This document shows, piece after piece, positions 48,145 to 60,200 of a stretch of 64,000 bases of DNA (positions are counted from its first letter, which is position 1; each line of letters begins with the position of its first letter). Position numbers and translations under genes: made by a program. The DNA is from Bisporella sp. PMI_857 (taxonomy: Eukaryota; Ascomycota; Leotiomycetes; Helotiales; Helotiaceae): the NCBI GenBank assembly GCA_021307315.1, contig JAJSPD010000005.1, forward strand, positions 558,001 to 622,000, written 5' to 3'. A model generated the notes under the pieces. That model saw only the letters and a list, made by a program, of their open reading frames with translations. It ran no database searches and was not told the DNA's origin.

Positions 48145-48822
48145 GGTGACTTGACGTGCCTAGATGCTCTATCTCAGATGCCTTGAAGTTGGTTAGGTTA
48201 CTATTGAACAGGATAGGAGAAACTGCTGGCTATATAAATGCCGAGGAATATTGGAAATGCAAAGCACTGATCAAGAATTCCACGTGAGGGACTTTGTGTT
48301 AGGGAATTCAGCATCTGGGGCATGGGGCTTACTACATGTCTGCGTCTGACATCTCTCATTGGAAGCGAATATCTAGATCCATGTGTGATGAGGCGATGAA
48401 ATGCTTATCCCCTTCAGGAAGGATGGTAGCAGATATAGACGATCCAAGCAATGAGAGTCGCTAGTTAGCTGTGTGGTACTCCCTCCACCCATTAGCAGTT
48501 CGATTTGCTGCTCCTTAGGCTGGCCTCGCATCAGACATTGGAACAGAAACTGGAAATTTTCATAGCCTTGCAGGTCTAGGTCCGTATATGTTCTGTTTTA
48601 AGGTTAAATCGTGAACATTCGTGCCATCAACTAATGTTTTGTAATCAATAAATCCGATAAGACAGCGAAAATAGCAAGGAATTCTGCAACAATAGGGGCA
48701 AAAGCTCTGGACAAGTACCCAAATCTTGAGTCCAATACAAGTCTTCTTATTACCACCAATCTATCCTCGCGAGATCTATGTATCTAATCGCTATTAACCT
48801 ATGCTACACAGTGGCCATACTC
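48145..48822. other. Intergenic region, no supported gene
   Basis: About 680 bp between the hydrolase start and the PGS1 stop. No motif-bearing frame. It would contain the hydrolase promoter and PGS1 3' region. Confidence 0.45.
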
Positions 48823-50547
48823 TTACAATGCTCCCCCAACCAAACTAACAATCCACATCGCAATTCTCACCTTAATACTAACCCTCCTCTCTGTCTTAAC
48901 AAGGTCATCCATCCCAACCTTCACCGCATAATCCTGCAACCCATCCTTCTCCTCCCTCAGCCTCCTTTTCAAACCCTCGTCACTCGTTACGATCACAGTC
49001 CCGACCTCAAGATCTAGACTATAACTCCTCTTTGTATAGTTACTGCTCCCCACCACACTGATACTTGGCTCCTTCTCGCCATTTAGACTCACCCATAGAC
49101 CCTTGGCATGGTATGTCCAGCCTTCAGGTTCGTTTACGACGCCGCGTTTCCATTCCTTAAGCGCGATATTATTTCCACGACCGTGGTTGGAGGCGGACTC
49201 GAGAAAGCGCCGCGAGAGTAGCGTATACGCTGAGGGTAGAAGACCAGAGACTCCTTTAGAGCCGTAAAAGCCGTTTGCTTCTGGGGACGCAGTTATCACG
49301 GTGTTAGATGTAGATGCTGTCGAAATAAGTAGAGAGGTAAGTGAGGGGTCGGGGTTGAAATAGCCCGCTGTGAAGGTCCAAGATGAGGTGTTGAATTCGG
49401 GTGATGCGAGCCTGCGGAGGATTGATGTTATGGCTGGTAGTTCAGTAGAGGAATCGGGCTTGAGGAGCGGTGTTAGTTGGGATACTGGGTAGATTATTGT
49501 GTTTGGTCTTGTGATGTTTGAGACTGCTTTGGTTGTGGGGAGTTTGATTAATTGGTTGAGGATTGCCGTGGAGGTCGAGATGTACTCTGATGGGTTAGTC
49601 AGGGGCGATATAGCAGAATTGGAGGATGGCCATTCCAGAGTAAAGCCAGCTGGTAATTTGGAGTTAGGCGTGACCAGGAAGCTGAGTTTAGAGACTGCGT
49701 TATGGATCCTGAAGAAGTAATCGGTTATTTCCGTTGACGAAAACAAATGGTAACGATCCTGGCGGTTTGTAAAATAGTCATTCGAGAGATTTGCCCTACA
49801 CCTGTAAGCATCTATACCCAGAAGAATGTATAGCCTTCTTACCCAGATATTATGATCTCATCGTCCGCTCCATATAACTTCATATGTTGCAGGCCCCAAC
49901 CTTCATTAATGCGCTTTGGGATATGTTTCTTGCGCAGTCCAGTAAGATTCGGAGTATGATACATCCGTATTTCGACCCTCTCCGACCCAAACTCAGATAC
50001 CAATGGAGCAAGTAAAGACGCACATGACGGATCTGGAGCCTCTCGAGTACCTCTTAAAGCATCAGTAAGGATACTGAGCTTGAGATTTGGCTTAGCACGG
50101 AGAGCTTGCTGCAAGGTAGAAATCTAACAATGTCAACACGCCGCCGAGATTGCGAGAACGGAAGTTGTACTAGTTCATGTTCTGTTTTGCCTATATACAA
50201 AGTCGACAGAAAGATCTTCTTTTCTGCCTTCAATATCTTGCTCTATTCCATCTATCAGCCCTTGTAGCAATAACTCTTGAATGATGCGCTCCGACCTTCA
50301 GTGTCTTGTAGAATTCCGATGGCGACCTAAGAACTTCTATCTGAGAACCTTCGACCTCGAATCTAGGGGATATCTTGTCCAACTCATTTGTGAATGCGCC
50401 TAGCATCGAAGTGTCCGGGACAGGATTACTTTTGGATACAGGAGCCTGTGAGGTCGAGTAGCTACGTGCCTTTACAGATCGTATCGTTGGCCGGCAGATC
50501 TGTCGTTTCTGGGTGGCAGCGCATCGTGTAAATGTCCTGACTATCAT
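48823..50547 (-). CDS. pgs1: Phosphatidylglycerophosphate synthase (PGS1), mitochondrial
   Basis: CDP-diacylglycerol:glycerol-3-phosphate phosphatidyltransferase, the committed step to cardiolipin in the mitochondrial inner membrane. Four exons in minus order: 50547-50296, 50242-50171, 50123-49843 and 49795-48823, giving 525 aa. The N-terminus (MIVRTFTRCAATQKRQICRP) is a typical presequence. The joins rebuild KIFLSTLYIGKTEHELISTLQQALR and YGADDEIIISGANLSNDYF. The first HKD motif is HMKLYGAD at 188-195, followed by the GANLSNDYFTNRQDRY signature. The second is HAKGLW at about 431, followed by GSSNYTKRSYSLDLE, the PGS1 form in which the usual Asp is not kept. Its start codon lies 156 bp from that of the complex I gene on the other strand. 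Confidence 0.94.
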
Positions 50548-50703
50548 ATCCTCTGTCCAGTTTGCGAAGTTGAGGTTATCGTTGGTTACGGTTTACTTCG
50601 AAGCTCTACAGTGTCAAACTGCGCTAAACTCTAATCGGCCAGCCGAGACTTGACGACGGACATTCTCGACAGCAGCATCAACAGCCATTGAGCAACCAAC
50701 AAG
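50548..50703. promoter_or_regulatory. Bidirectional promoter of two mitochondrial genes
   Basis: Only 156 bp separate the divergent start codons of PGS1 and the NDUFA12 homologue, so both core promoters and leaders must fit here. A GAGGTTATCGTTGGTTACGG stretch is at about 50570-50590, close to the PGS1 start. No TATA box is visible. Confidence 0.5.
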
Positions 50704-51479
50704 ATGTCAACAATCTTGAGAACACTCAAAAACCTTCGCCAGGTTGGCATCAGGGTATAGACTCTATAAAACACATGTTGAGGACTTGCTGACCAAGATA
50801 CTCGCAGGATGCTCTACACCAAATGCACGTATGTCTCCTCAACCTTCCCCCTCCCTCCCCATGGGAATGATCAAGTCTGGCTAACAAAATTTTCTGCTTT
50901 TAGAACATAGGTATGCTTTCAAGTACTCGCTCGCATGGGACTGAATCTCACGAGGAATAGGTGACACGAAAGCTGGGACATTGATTGGGATCGATAAATT
51001 TGGTAACAAATATTTTGAGAACTTACAAGACGAATTGCCTCGTATGGCCCCTTCGATAGTGCGTTTCTCAGAAGAAGTTGAGCTCATCATCATACAGTGC
51101 GAACAAGATGGGTAGACTATAAGATCGGGAACTCAGAATTTGAAGCGTAAGGAAATGTGCTGTGCTGGGGATTATTAAATGGAGTTCTGACAACAAATTC
51201 ACAGTTCGGATATTGAACCTGGGTGGCATGCTTGGATTTCATATATGGTGGATAAACCTCCTACGGAAGATCCGATACTACGAACTGGAGTCCGAAAGTG
51301 GGAATTGCCAGAGCATCGACGGAACCTTACAGCCAGTCGTGGTGCTTTCAAGACATATTCTACGTAAGCGCACCTACAAGTGTCAAAATTCGGCGAACGT
51401 ACCATCACTCTAATCTTCAAATAGTGTCAAGCCAAAGATTACTGCTTGGGATCCAACGAATATCGCTACTAGAGCATAG
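50704..51479 (+). CDS. Complex I subunit NDUFA12 / B17.2 homologue
   Basis: Accessory subunit of mitochondrial NADH:ubiquinone oxidoreductase. Seven exons: 50704-50754, 50808-50828, 50904-50910, 50961-51041, 51098-51146, 51205-51363 and 51425-51479, giving 140 aa, the family length. Exon 3 is only seven bases (AACATAG); together with the flanking exons it encodes N-I-G, rebuilding the conserved IGDTKAGTLIGIDKFGNKYFE. Every join keeps phase, and introns have clear GTATGT/GTAAGG donors and TAG/CAG acceptors. Later family sequence: RTRWVDYK, IEPGWHAWISYMVDKPPTEDP, and the tail NLTASRGAFKTYSTVKPKITAW. Because the exons are so short, simple gene finders would miss most of it. Confidence 0.92.
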
Positions 51480-51790
51480 AAGCTTAAGAGCCAATCACTT
51501 ATTTGTACATAGTCAGGGCAAATGACAATAAATTGATTTTACCATGCAGATACGACGTGAGCCGGAAACTGATAGTTGCATATATAATATACCTAGCACA
51601 TTTCGTAATCTACACTGGCTATTACGCTTGTTCATGTCTTCATATATTGACCATAAACATCTACTTACCCACGGATATCAATTGCAAAAGGAGCAGAAAG
51701 AATTTTTAACAAACATTTTGGGTATCTTACTCTAAGTAATATCATCATCGTCATGTCTCGGCCGTTCCCACTATGCATCAGCATCAACCA
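51480..51790. other. Convergent 3' region
   Basis: About 310 bp, AT-rich, between the complex I gene and the Gcn2 stop. No coding signal. Confidence 0.45.
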
Positions 51791-54700
51791 TCATTCCGCA
51801 AGGTCATAGTAGATACACATTCCAGTACGAAAGTTGTAAATAAACGCATTGCGAGTTTTCTCCTTATACTCCCGAGACAGTGTATTCATCAAATCGTGAA
51901 CTTCACCAAGATAACGTCGCTCAGTCGTAGGAACAGCATGTGTAGCTTTCCGCCAGCTGTCAGGATCGGAGAGCTTGGTGCCACGAAGGAGTTCCATAAC
52001 TTCATCTGTTGTTTCGATTGCAGCAATTGGGCCATCCAAAAAGGATTGGGATAAGGATACAGCTCGTCCTTGGGCTTGCTCGACGATTTTGCGTCGATTC
52101 GATTTCTTGGTCTTATTTCCAGCGACCAGAACACGAACATCTGACTCGTGATCGTTTGCACCAGCTCCTTCGTTTTGAGAGTACCGCTGAAGTTTTGCTC
52201 CTCGGTGAACTGTGTTATCTCGCTGGTCTCGCTCTTTCATTTCTGCGAGCAGCCAGGTCACAAGTGAACTTGTCGGAATGTCGACATCAGGGGTGTCCTT
52301 GTTCCTCATCGACTTGACTTTCAGGACCGAGTCTTGTTTGATAATTACAATCCAGGAATGATGATCGTCGCGGTGCCTCGTGAGTAGCTCCTCGGGGGAT
52401 CGAGAGTCTTGAGCAAGCTCCGTGCTTATCTCATTGTCCCAGAGCTGCTGAACAATCTCAACACCACCAGTGCGTAGAATTACAGGATCGTGACTAGCAA
52501 CTAGCACATCACATCTACGTGTGGTCCAGATTCCCTGAAGTTCTTCTTCGAATTTCTTTAAGAAACCTCTAGCATTAGACTTTGGGAGCCTCGCCAACTT
52601 CTCCCAGGCTAAATTGAATCCAACTGCGTGCCGCTCTGCTGAATTGGTGCCCGTCTTATGACGATACTCCCGTATTAGGGAATCATATCTTCCACCAACA
52701 GCAAACACGTCCTTGAGTTTACGGTCATACACGCATGAGAAGACTACGCCACCTTTACAAAACCTTTCTTTCAAACTCTCCAAAGGTCTGATATATATCT
52801 TGGTCTTAACTCCGAAGCGTTTTGTGTACTCAATGACGTCGCGAAGATGCGCAATTGATGAGGCTGCCCTCTCGTAGGTATCGGCGTCCTGGAATATACT
52901 TTTGAGCTTTTGAAACGCTTTCGCAGGCGAATCTCTAAAATCGAAACGCTCAAGATCGTCAACGCTCGTGGCTGGAATTGCGATGAGTGGTGACCGAAGC
53001 TCATTCCGTATTTTGGGCCAAGTCCATTGCTGGACGTTGAGTTTACTTAACGTATCTGAGACAAGTTGTCGAGTGTTGGTGTCTATGCGACAAAAGTCAT
53101 ATATAAGATCTAACAGATCGGAATGATTCAGATGGATGCACATCTGGGTTGAGGCAAGGGCTGGAAAAGAAAGAACTACCTCATCCAATACCTTGAGAAC
53201 CTCCGCTTCTTTTAAGGCGAGATCAAGGGTATCCGTTGAGACGATATCGAAGTCTACTTCACCATATGACTGTGGCTGCCCACCAGATTGTCTGTCTCTA
53301 TAGACTGGTGCAAAGGCAAACGACTTTTGGACCGAGGGCTCATGCTTCGCTATTGCCCGGGCATGTGGAAGTGTCAGGTCATATGGTAATTGGACCAATA
53401 TTCCATTAGCATCTAATAACTGCACAACATTCAATGCATAATGCCCAGAGCGCGGGAATAATGCGCTTCGAGGCGTCTCTATTGCGCCATGGTGGCGGAA
53501 AATAGATATCAACTTTTGCTTTGCGATTCCTTGAAATAATAGATCTTCATCGCTCGGATTGATAATGTCCATGTCCCATGCAACATCCTTCGCATGCTTT
53601 GTGGGTTGGGAGAACAAAGCAGCCATCATTTTATGGTAATAAGGAGATCTTGGATCGGAAAGTCCAGCCAATGTTTGTCGGATTGTTTCGCTTTCCATTT
53701 GCACTGGTAATTTGCCACCTTGTAATAGTTCAGAGCTAGAGGATCGCTCCTTTGGACTATGACTCAAAAGGGATAAAATGATATTCGCTTGTACTGCTTT
53801 CCCAGTAGTATCAAAGCTCGTCGGTAAAATAGGCTGTTTCTTTCTGAGATCTTCTACGACTTGAGCTCGCTCCATGCCTACGATCGGCTTATAGCACATC
53901 TCGAAAAAGATCACGCCGAGCGAGTACATATCAACCTTGCTCGTATAACTACCGCCGACATTCGATTTAACCTCTGGCGCAACGTAGGCAGCTGTACCAA
54001 TGCTCCTAGTCATATCTCCGCCAAAGCTCGTGGTAGCTGTAGGCAATCTGTCCCCCATGGAGTATTGACCACTGGTAGCCAATCCGAAATCTCCTATCTT
54101 TACGTTTGATGCCGCATCGATGAAGATATTCTCCGGTTTAAGATCCCGATGGACCACATTCAATCCGTGTATATGAACAAGCCCTTCCAAAACTTGTCGG
54201 AATAGTCGCCATATCTCCTCATCATTCCTATGAAGATCTCTCTTAATCAAATCACGAAGGGTACGTTTCTCACAATACTCCATGGAAATATATAGGATCG
54301 TCTTAAAAGGCCGCTGGTATCGAGAGTTTGATTTAGTCCGATATCGAACTAGATTATTGCGCTCTTTTGCTGGCGATTTGACAACTCGTTCATTAAAACT
54401 TGTAGAATCGTCGTCTGTGCCATCCTCATCTTCCTCGAACACGTCCGAGCCTTCATCATAACCAAACTCAACTTGTGGGTAACCACTTGAAGACATGAAA
54501 TCCAGTCCGCCTGTGCTGACTCCAAATTCAATTTCAGGAGCTATGCCAGGCGATACCTCATTTGTTGAATCTTCAGTGAACGGCGCATCCGATGTAGAAA
54601 CATTATCATCAGCTTCTGAGACATCAGATATTACTTCTTCAGTCCAGGTATTGTAGTATCGGACAACGGAAGGATGACTCAATTGGGACAACATTCGCAC

Positions 54701-56659
54701 TTCTTTCAAAACTTCTGTCAGTGAAGCCGAAGATTTCTGAGTGATCTTCTTGATAGCATATATTTGTCCATCAAGCTTTTTTCTAGCTTTAACAACTTCC
54801 CCAAAACCACCCTTACCAAGGCGACCTTCCTCAACAAAATCTTCCTTGTATCGTGAGAAAGGGCCCCCAGTATTCATGGAATCGTGTCTTGGTCGGCGAG
54901 TAGCAGATGGTAGTGATGAAATAGATCCAAGTCTCGATACGGCTGAGGATATGTCTTCGTCAAGGATAGGAGCATCAGTCGCAAGAAACTCAAATGAGCT
55001 TAATTCGAAAGCGCGAGGGCGCTTCTTTGGGTCTGCTTTGAACAACTTCTGAACGAATTCATGCAAAGAGTCAGACAAAGGCAAAGAATCCGCTAAGGAT
55101 ATCGGGGACGAATATTTTCGAATGACGTTCAATCCAAATGCCATCTGCAGAAACAAGACACCAAAATCCCAGACATCAGTCTTTTGGGTATATTGTGGTT
55201 TCTCTGTATTCGCAATCTCTGGTGGAAACCAATAGGCAGATTTGGCCAAAGATATGGTATCGGTGGCTTGCTTCTTACCAGCCAGGAAATGCAGCTTTCT
55301 CTGACAGCCAGCATCAGCGAGCTTCAATCTGAATTCACCAGTGAAATTTCTGACGAGAAGAACATTGCCAGCATGAATATCTTCATGAAGGATACCGTTA
55401 TCATGAAGATAGCGGAGCGCATCCAGTAACTCAATTGTCCAGGAGCGCACCTTCACAACGCCCAAATCTCCGACAATGTCTAGAAACTCTTCTAGAGACC
55501 CCTTGTCAGCAAATTCACACAAAGAACTAACTGTCCACGCAGAATCAAGTTTCTCAGTTTGATTGCCTGACTTGTGAACCTTAAAGTCAAGAATCTGAAG
55601 GATATTCTGGTGACGGAGCTTCTTAAGTGACTCGAACTCAGTCTCCAAAGCTTGAAGTTGCCTCTTGAAAGAAGTATGATCATTTCCAGTGTCTCTCAAG
55701 TCTGTTTGCTTCAGTATCAAGGTGGGAAGATCTTCATCTGAGCCTTGAGAAATCAGAGGCCATACCGTGAAGCACTTTGACACTGGACCACTGCGTATGA
55801 GGCGCTTTCCGCTTACAATTTGAAATGCGATAGGACTACCCATATCTAGCTTGATTGGTTGATCAAACTCTAGGAAGTTATGAAGCACTCCGTTCTTCAC
55901 ATCATCTATTGGGGTTTGTATTAATGCAGATGGAGGGCGATTCTTCCGTTTCGTCTCTTTTGCCTTCGCCTTTTGACGTCTGATCTCTTCTTGCACCAAA
56001 GAACCAAGCATTCGTTCTTCTTCTAGATTTTCGAGTGTGCGCTTCTTCTCTTCCTCTTTCCGATTCTCCTCGGCCAGCTTAGTAGCAGCCGCCTCGTGAG
56101 CAGCCCGCTCTTCTTCTAGACTAGGTAGTTCCTGGCCAGCAGCTTTTGCTTGAGCCGCATCCTCTAAAATATCCTGACAAGCATTGACAATTTCCATGAT
56201 CATGGCTTGCTCTTCAACAACAAGCTCCTTAGGTTTCGTCTCTATAACTTTTTGAAGTTTAAACTTAGTGCTTTCACGAAGACTACCATCATTCTTGATA
56301 CTCAATAAAGGAGGGCTTTTCGGATAAGTAGCAGTGAATGTTGCAGCAAGAGTCATAGCAATGTCCTCATCTGAGGATTTGATGCGAATTTCAAATGAAG
56401 GCTCCGATTTCTAGACTGGTTAGTTGAGGTAAACGAACGCCACTTTATTACTTACTTGCCACGCTACTTGGTTTCCTTCTATGGAACGAAAGTCTTCTCC
56501 ATATATTGAAGCAAGAGCAATAAGCTCATCGTCCTGAATTTCTTCATACTGAGACTTCTCAGGCGGCTCAGTCTTCAAGGTTGTGGATTTGAGACCAGGA
56601 AATCCGGACGATGAGTTATTAGAGTGTGGCTTCTTTCCCCATGGACTAGACGGCGGCAT
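51791..56659 (-). CDS. gcn2: eIF2alpha kinase Gcn2 (CPC-3)
   Basis: Senses uncharged tRNA during amino-acid starvation and phosphorylates eIF2alpha, raising Gcn4/CPC1 translation. Two exons, 56659-56456 and 56410-51791, give 1607 aa, the usual length. Domains in order: RWD, about 35-150, which binds Gcn1 (YEEIQDDELIALASIYGEDF); charged coiled helix to about 230; pseudokinase, about 250-530, where HRD and DFG are replaced (HEDIHAGN near 409, ADAG after it), as in all Gcn2; active kinase from about 590 (GRLGKGGFGEVVKA, AIKKI, then a long acidic insert, HRDLKPENIF near 820, DFG); HisRS-like region about 980-1400 (motif-2-like FAFAPVYRDRQSGG); C-terminal dimer and ribosome-binding part rich in Lys. 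It diverges from the arginine gene argJ. Confidence 0.96.
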
Positions 56660-57141
56660 ACTGAAGTTTTAAAATTGACAGTATTATCTATACCTCTAAT
56701 GAGGATCTGTTACTCCTCACGGAACAGATGCTTAGACGAACACACGCAGCCGAAGCCACGAGTTTCACGCGCTAATGGGGCTGGACATTATCTCTATATT
56801 GTGATCAAAAGTGAATATTTTGGACAGAGTACTTGTACTCAAAAGGTTTGGGAGTCATGCGTTTAATTCCATGTGTTGTCTCTAAACAACAGCCTCGTCT
56901 ATGACTTAGGCGCTAGTGCGAGGCTGCAGACAGATAAAGACACACCATTAGCATTATTACCACGCATTTTATTTACAATTTATGGATCTCTTCTGATAAG
57001 ATATATGAGTCAAATAAAAATACAGTGAGGCATTAAAAGGTAGTCTTCTACCAAAGACTAGGAGGCGCTCATTACGAGCTCTAATTGTCTTTGAAATATA
57101 CAACTTGGTTTCGCGCTTCTCTATTCTGTCAATTGCGCTCA
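56660..57141. promoter_or_regulatory. Shared Gcn2/ArgJ promoter region
   Basis: 482 bp between divergent start codons. Contains one perfect Gcn4/CPC1 site (separate entry) and a one-mismatch copy TGACTTA at 56902-56908. Stretch 56938-57025 is AT-rich, as expected of a nucleosome-depleted core promoter. Confidence 0.5.
57006..57012 (+). promoter_or_regulatory. Gcn4/CPC1 binding site TGAGTCA
   Basis: A perfect TGA(C/G)TCA element lies 130 bp before the argJ ATG and about 350 bp from the Gcn2 start. Arginine biosynthetic genes are classic targets of cross-pathway control. Binding is inferred from motif and context. Confidence 0.65.
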
Positions 57142-58672
57142 ATGGCTTTCCGACTCTCTTCATCTTCAACTTTCAGACGGTGGATGGATCCAACTCCATT
57201 GCAAACCTCTGTGAATGGCATTCGCTTCTACTCAGCTCCTCTCGATGGCACAATACCATCCGCAAAGGTGAAGTATGTTCCAACGAGTGGCACATATCCC
57301 AAAGGATTCCTTGTGTCTGGAACTTATGTTGGAGTAAAGGCAACGAACAAGGGTTCCCCCGATCTCGCATTTCTTGCATCAGAAATACCATGTGCTGCAG
57401 CAGCAGTTTTCACCAAGAACAAATTCCAAGCGGCGCCTGTTACGGTGAGTCGAGAAGTGTTGAAGCGGAGGAATAATACCGGAATACGCTCCGTGATTGT
57501 GAATTCGGGATGTGCAAATGCTGTGACTGGTAAAGGTGGTTTGGAGGATGCAGAGAGAATGGGAGCAGAAGCCGATAAATGCTTTAAGACACCAACAGAT
57601 GATTTAGGAGGAAGCTCATTGGTAATGAGCACAGGTGTGATTGGCCAAAGGTTGGAGCTCTTATACTTCTCATGCCTTGAACTCAAATATTAACTTATAG
57701 GGTCAGGCTACCCATCCAAAAAATAATTGACAAAATTCCTGTGGCATATGAAGGACTAGGGACATCCCACGACCACTGGCTAGCCACAGCTCGAGCTATC
57801 TGTACAACTGACACTTTTCCTAAGCTCCTCTCACGAACATTCTCTTTACCCTCATCTCCATCAATCGAATATAGGATAGCTGGCATGACGAAGGGAGCGG
57901 GCATGATCCATCCAAATATGGCAACATTGTTAGGTATGATTGCTACGGATGCGCCAATTGCACCGAGCCTTCTCCCTTCACTTCTTCGAAGGGCGGTAAA
58001 CAAATCATTCAATAGCATTACTATTGATGGAGATACGTCCACCAATGATACTATTGCTGTCCTTGCCAACGGAGCTGCTGGCGGGAATGAACTCACATCA
58101 GAAACAACTGAAGATTATACTGTATTTCAGAATATCCTGACCGATTTTGCTACCGACCTTGCGAAGCTTGTGGTACGAGATGGCGAAGGTGCAACTAAAT
58201 TCGTCACAATTCGTGTCACCGAATCACCTTCAGAGATCGGCGCACGCAAAATCGCAAGCACAATCGCAAGATCGCCTCTTGTGAAAACCGCACTATACGG
58301 AAAAGATGCTAATTGGGGACGTATTCTGTGTGCTACCGGCTATTCACAAATCTCCGAGCCAGGCATGCCAATCAATGATGTCCCTGACATTGTTCCTGAA
58401 AATACGAGCGTCTCCTTCATTCCTAGTGATGGATCTCCAGAGCTCAAGCTTCTAGTCAATGGGGAGCCAGAGAGCGTGGATGAATTTCGAGCAGCTGAAA
58501 TTCTGGATCATGAAGATCTAGAAATATTGGTCAGACTTGGGGGTGGAAAGGAGGAAGCCACCTACTGGACGTGTGATTATAGGTAATTCCTTCATGACGG
58601 AAAGGCTTCTGACCGAGACTGACTATGCCTAGTCATGAATATATCACCATAAATGGAGATTATCGAACATAG
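57142..58672 (+). CDS. argJ: Arginine biosynthesis bifunctional protein ArgJ, mitochondrial
   Basis: Ornithine/glutamate N-acetyltransferase that recycles the acetyl group in arginine synthesis. Three exons: 57142-57650, 57707-58582 and 58633-58672, giving 474 aa. I start at ATG 57142 ([14 protein letters not shown]), which begins a basic, Ser-rich mitochondrial presequence; the frame opens upstream only with TTG. The first acceptor is GTCAG at 57706, which keeps [12 protein letters not shown] in phase. The precursor is normally self-cleaved before the nucleophilic Thr in [10 protein letters not shown] (Ala242-Thr243); that motif is intact. Other signatures: [37 protein letters not shown], and [14 protein letters not shown]. 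The 40-nt last exon ends INGDYRT, as in the family. Confidence 0.96.
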
Positions 58673-60200
58673 AAAACGTCAAATATTGGCATGTTATGAT
58701 GATTACCAAGACGCAGGAGAGAGACTACAAGTAGTAAGACAAGCTATAGAATATTGTCAATGGGGCCTTTAGACCCGAAGAAGTACCCAATTTAATGAAA
58801 ATGAATAACAATCTTAATGTGCTGTCCTGGAGTATGCGCTTTGGTATCTAATTGTCTACCACTATGTACTAAGTTTAGAGACAAAAGCTTTAAATGTGTC
58901 TGTGTAAAATATCAGGAGGAAATAGGCATACATCGAGTCAATGATTATATTGTTGTGGTAAGGCTGTTACGGTTACAGTGAGAGATCGCGTTTGGTGTTA
59001 GGGTGTGACTTCTGTAAGGTTGCTTGCTATATTTCCCAACTTGGCGAGCCAACCAACGATTTAGCCAATCAGGAGCTTCCACTATCTAATACTCTTTATA
59101 GTGAAATGATTATTTTTGAATGCTTCGACTGTTTATTACACTTTTTTAAAGAGGAGTATGGTAGCCAGCACAATTGAGCTACGGCTTATTGTAGCTTACG
59201 GTGTAACTAGTATTTACATGAGACGCCAAGTTAAATGAATTGGATCTAAAGGATTAGGCAGAAGCACTCTATTACTTAGTACTAGAAATCTTGGTCAGCA
59301 TCAGCGGAGAAACTCTTGAAGCCCACTGGTCCTCCAATTTGTCGCGGATTGGAGAAGGACAGAAGCTTTATTGTCACCTTTAGCCAATGCAGTTCGAGTA
59401 GAAGGTGTATCTTCAATAAAATGCTGTCGCTATTCATAGTGCTGTATCTTGATATGTTCGACATCGTCCCACAACCATGCAGTCAGTTAGCTATACTTCA
59501 TTTCAGTGTTGAGGACAATACGACTTTGATACCTCGACAATTTCCTGCGCTACATGATATTGGAGATACTGTCACAGAAACTTAGGTCACACTATTTTTA
59601 GCAAAATGCTAATGCAGAAGCACTCGTCCTCTACCCACCTATCGAAGCCAAGCTTTTCATCGATCTCGGCAGATATCCCGCTTGCAGATCCACAGAACTA
59701 AGTATTTTCACCCCACACTGGTCCTAATCACCATCCTTGCTCAGATGTCTTCGTGTAACAAGCAATCCAAACCCCTTTAGGCGACTAATTCTATCACAGC
59801 TTCAAACGTTCATAGCTCACATACCATACAATACAGATGTACAAGAGCCTGCAGCTAAATTAAATGCGGAGCAGTATGGAGGGAAAAAAGAGTGCCATCA
59901 ATCTCATTAACGTTTAACTCTGATGTGGCAATGGTAGTGTTGGTATGCACACAATTAAGTTCACGTGAACCATCGGAGCAGGTAAATTATGAGTCATATA
60001 CTTTGTGGACCATAGCTTAGAACCTAATGGGAAGAATGAGAAACCATTATCACCACCGCAAGAGCGTAGTTAATAGCTATTACGCCTTTTGCATGGTGAT
60101 AAGTATCCCAACAAGTAGTAAGTCTATATAAAAACCTCCGATCAATCTTGATGCCATTTCACATTGCATCCGATACCCTAAGGAATCTGTCCTCCTGCAA
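58673..60200. other. Intergenic region, no supported gene
   Basis: About 1.5 kb, AT-rich, with only short frames (58992-59177 and 59316-59585) lacking motifs. I see no repeats or RNA gene. Confidence 0.45.

Noticed and set aside
52000..56300. Degenerate first kinase domain of Gcn2 as a novel pseudoenzyme
   Set aside because: A pseudokinase at this place is a normal feature of all Gcn2 proteins.
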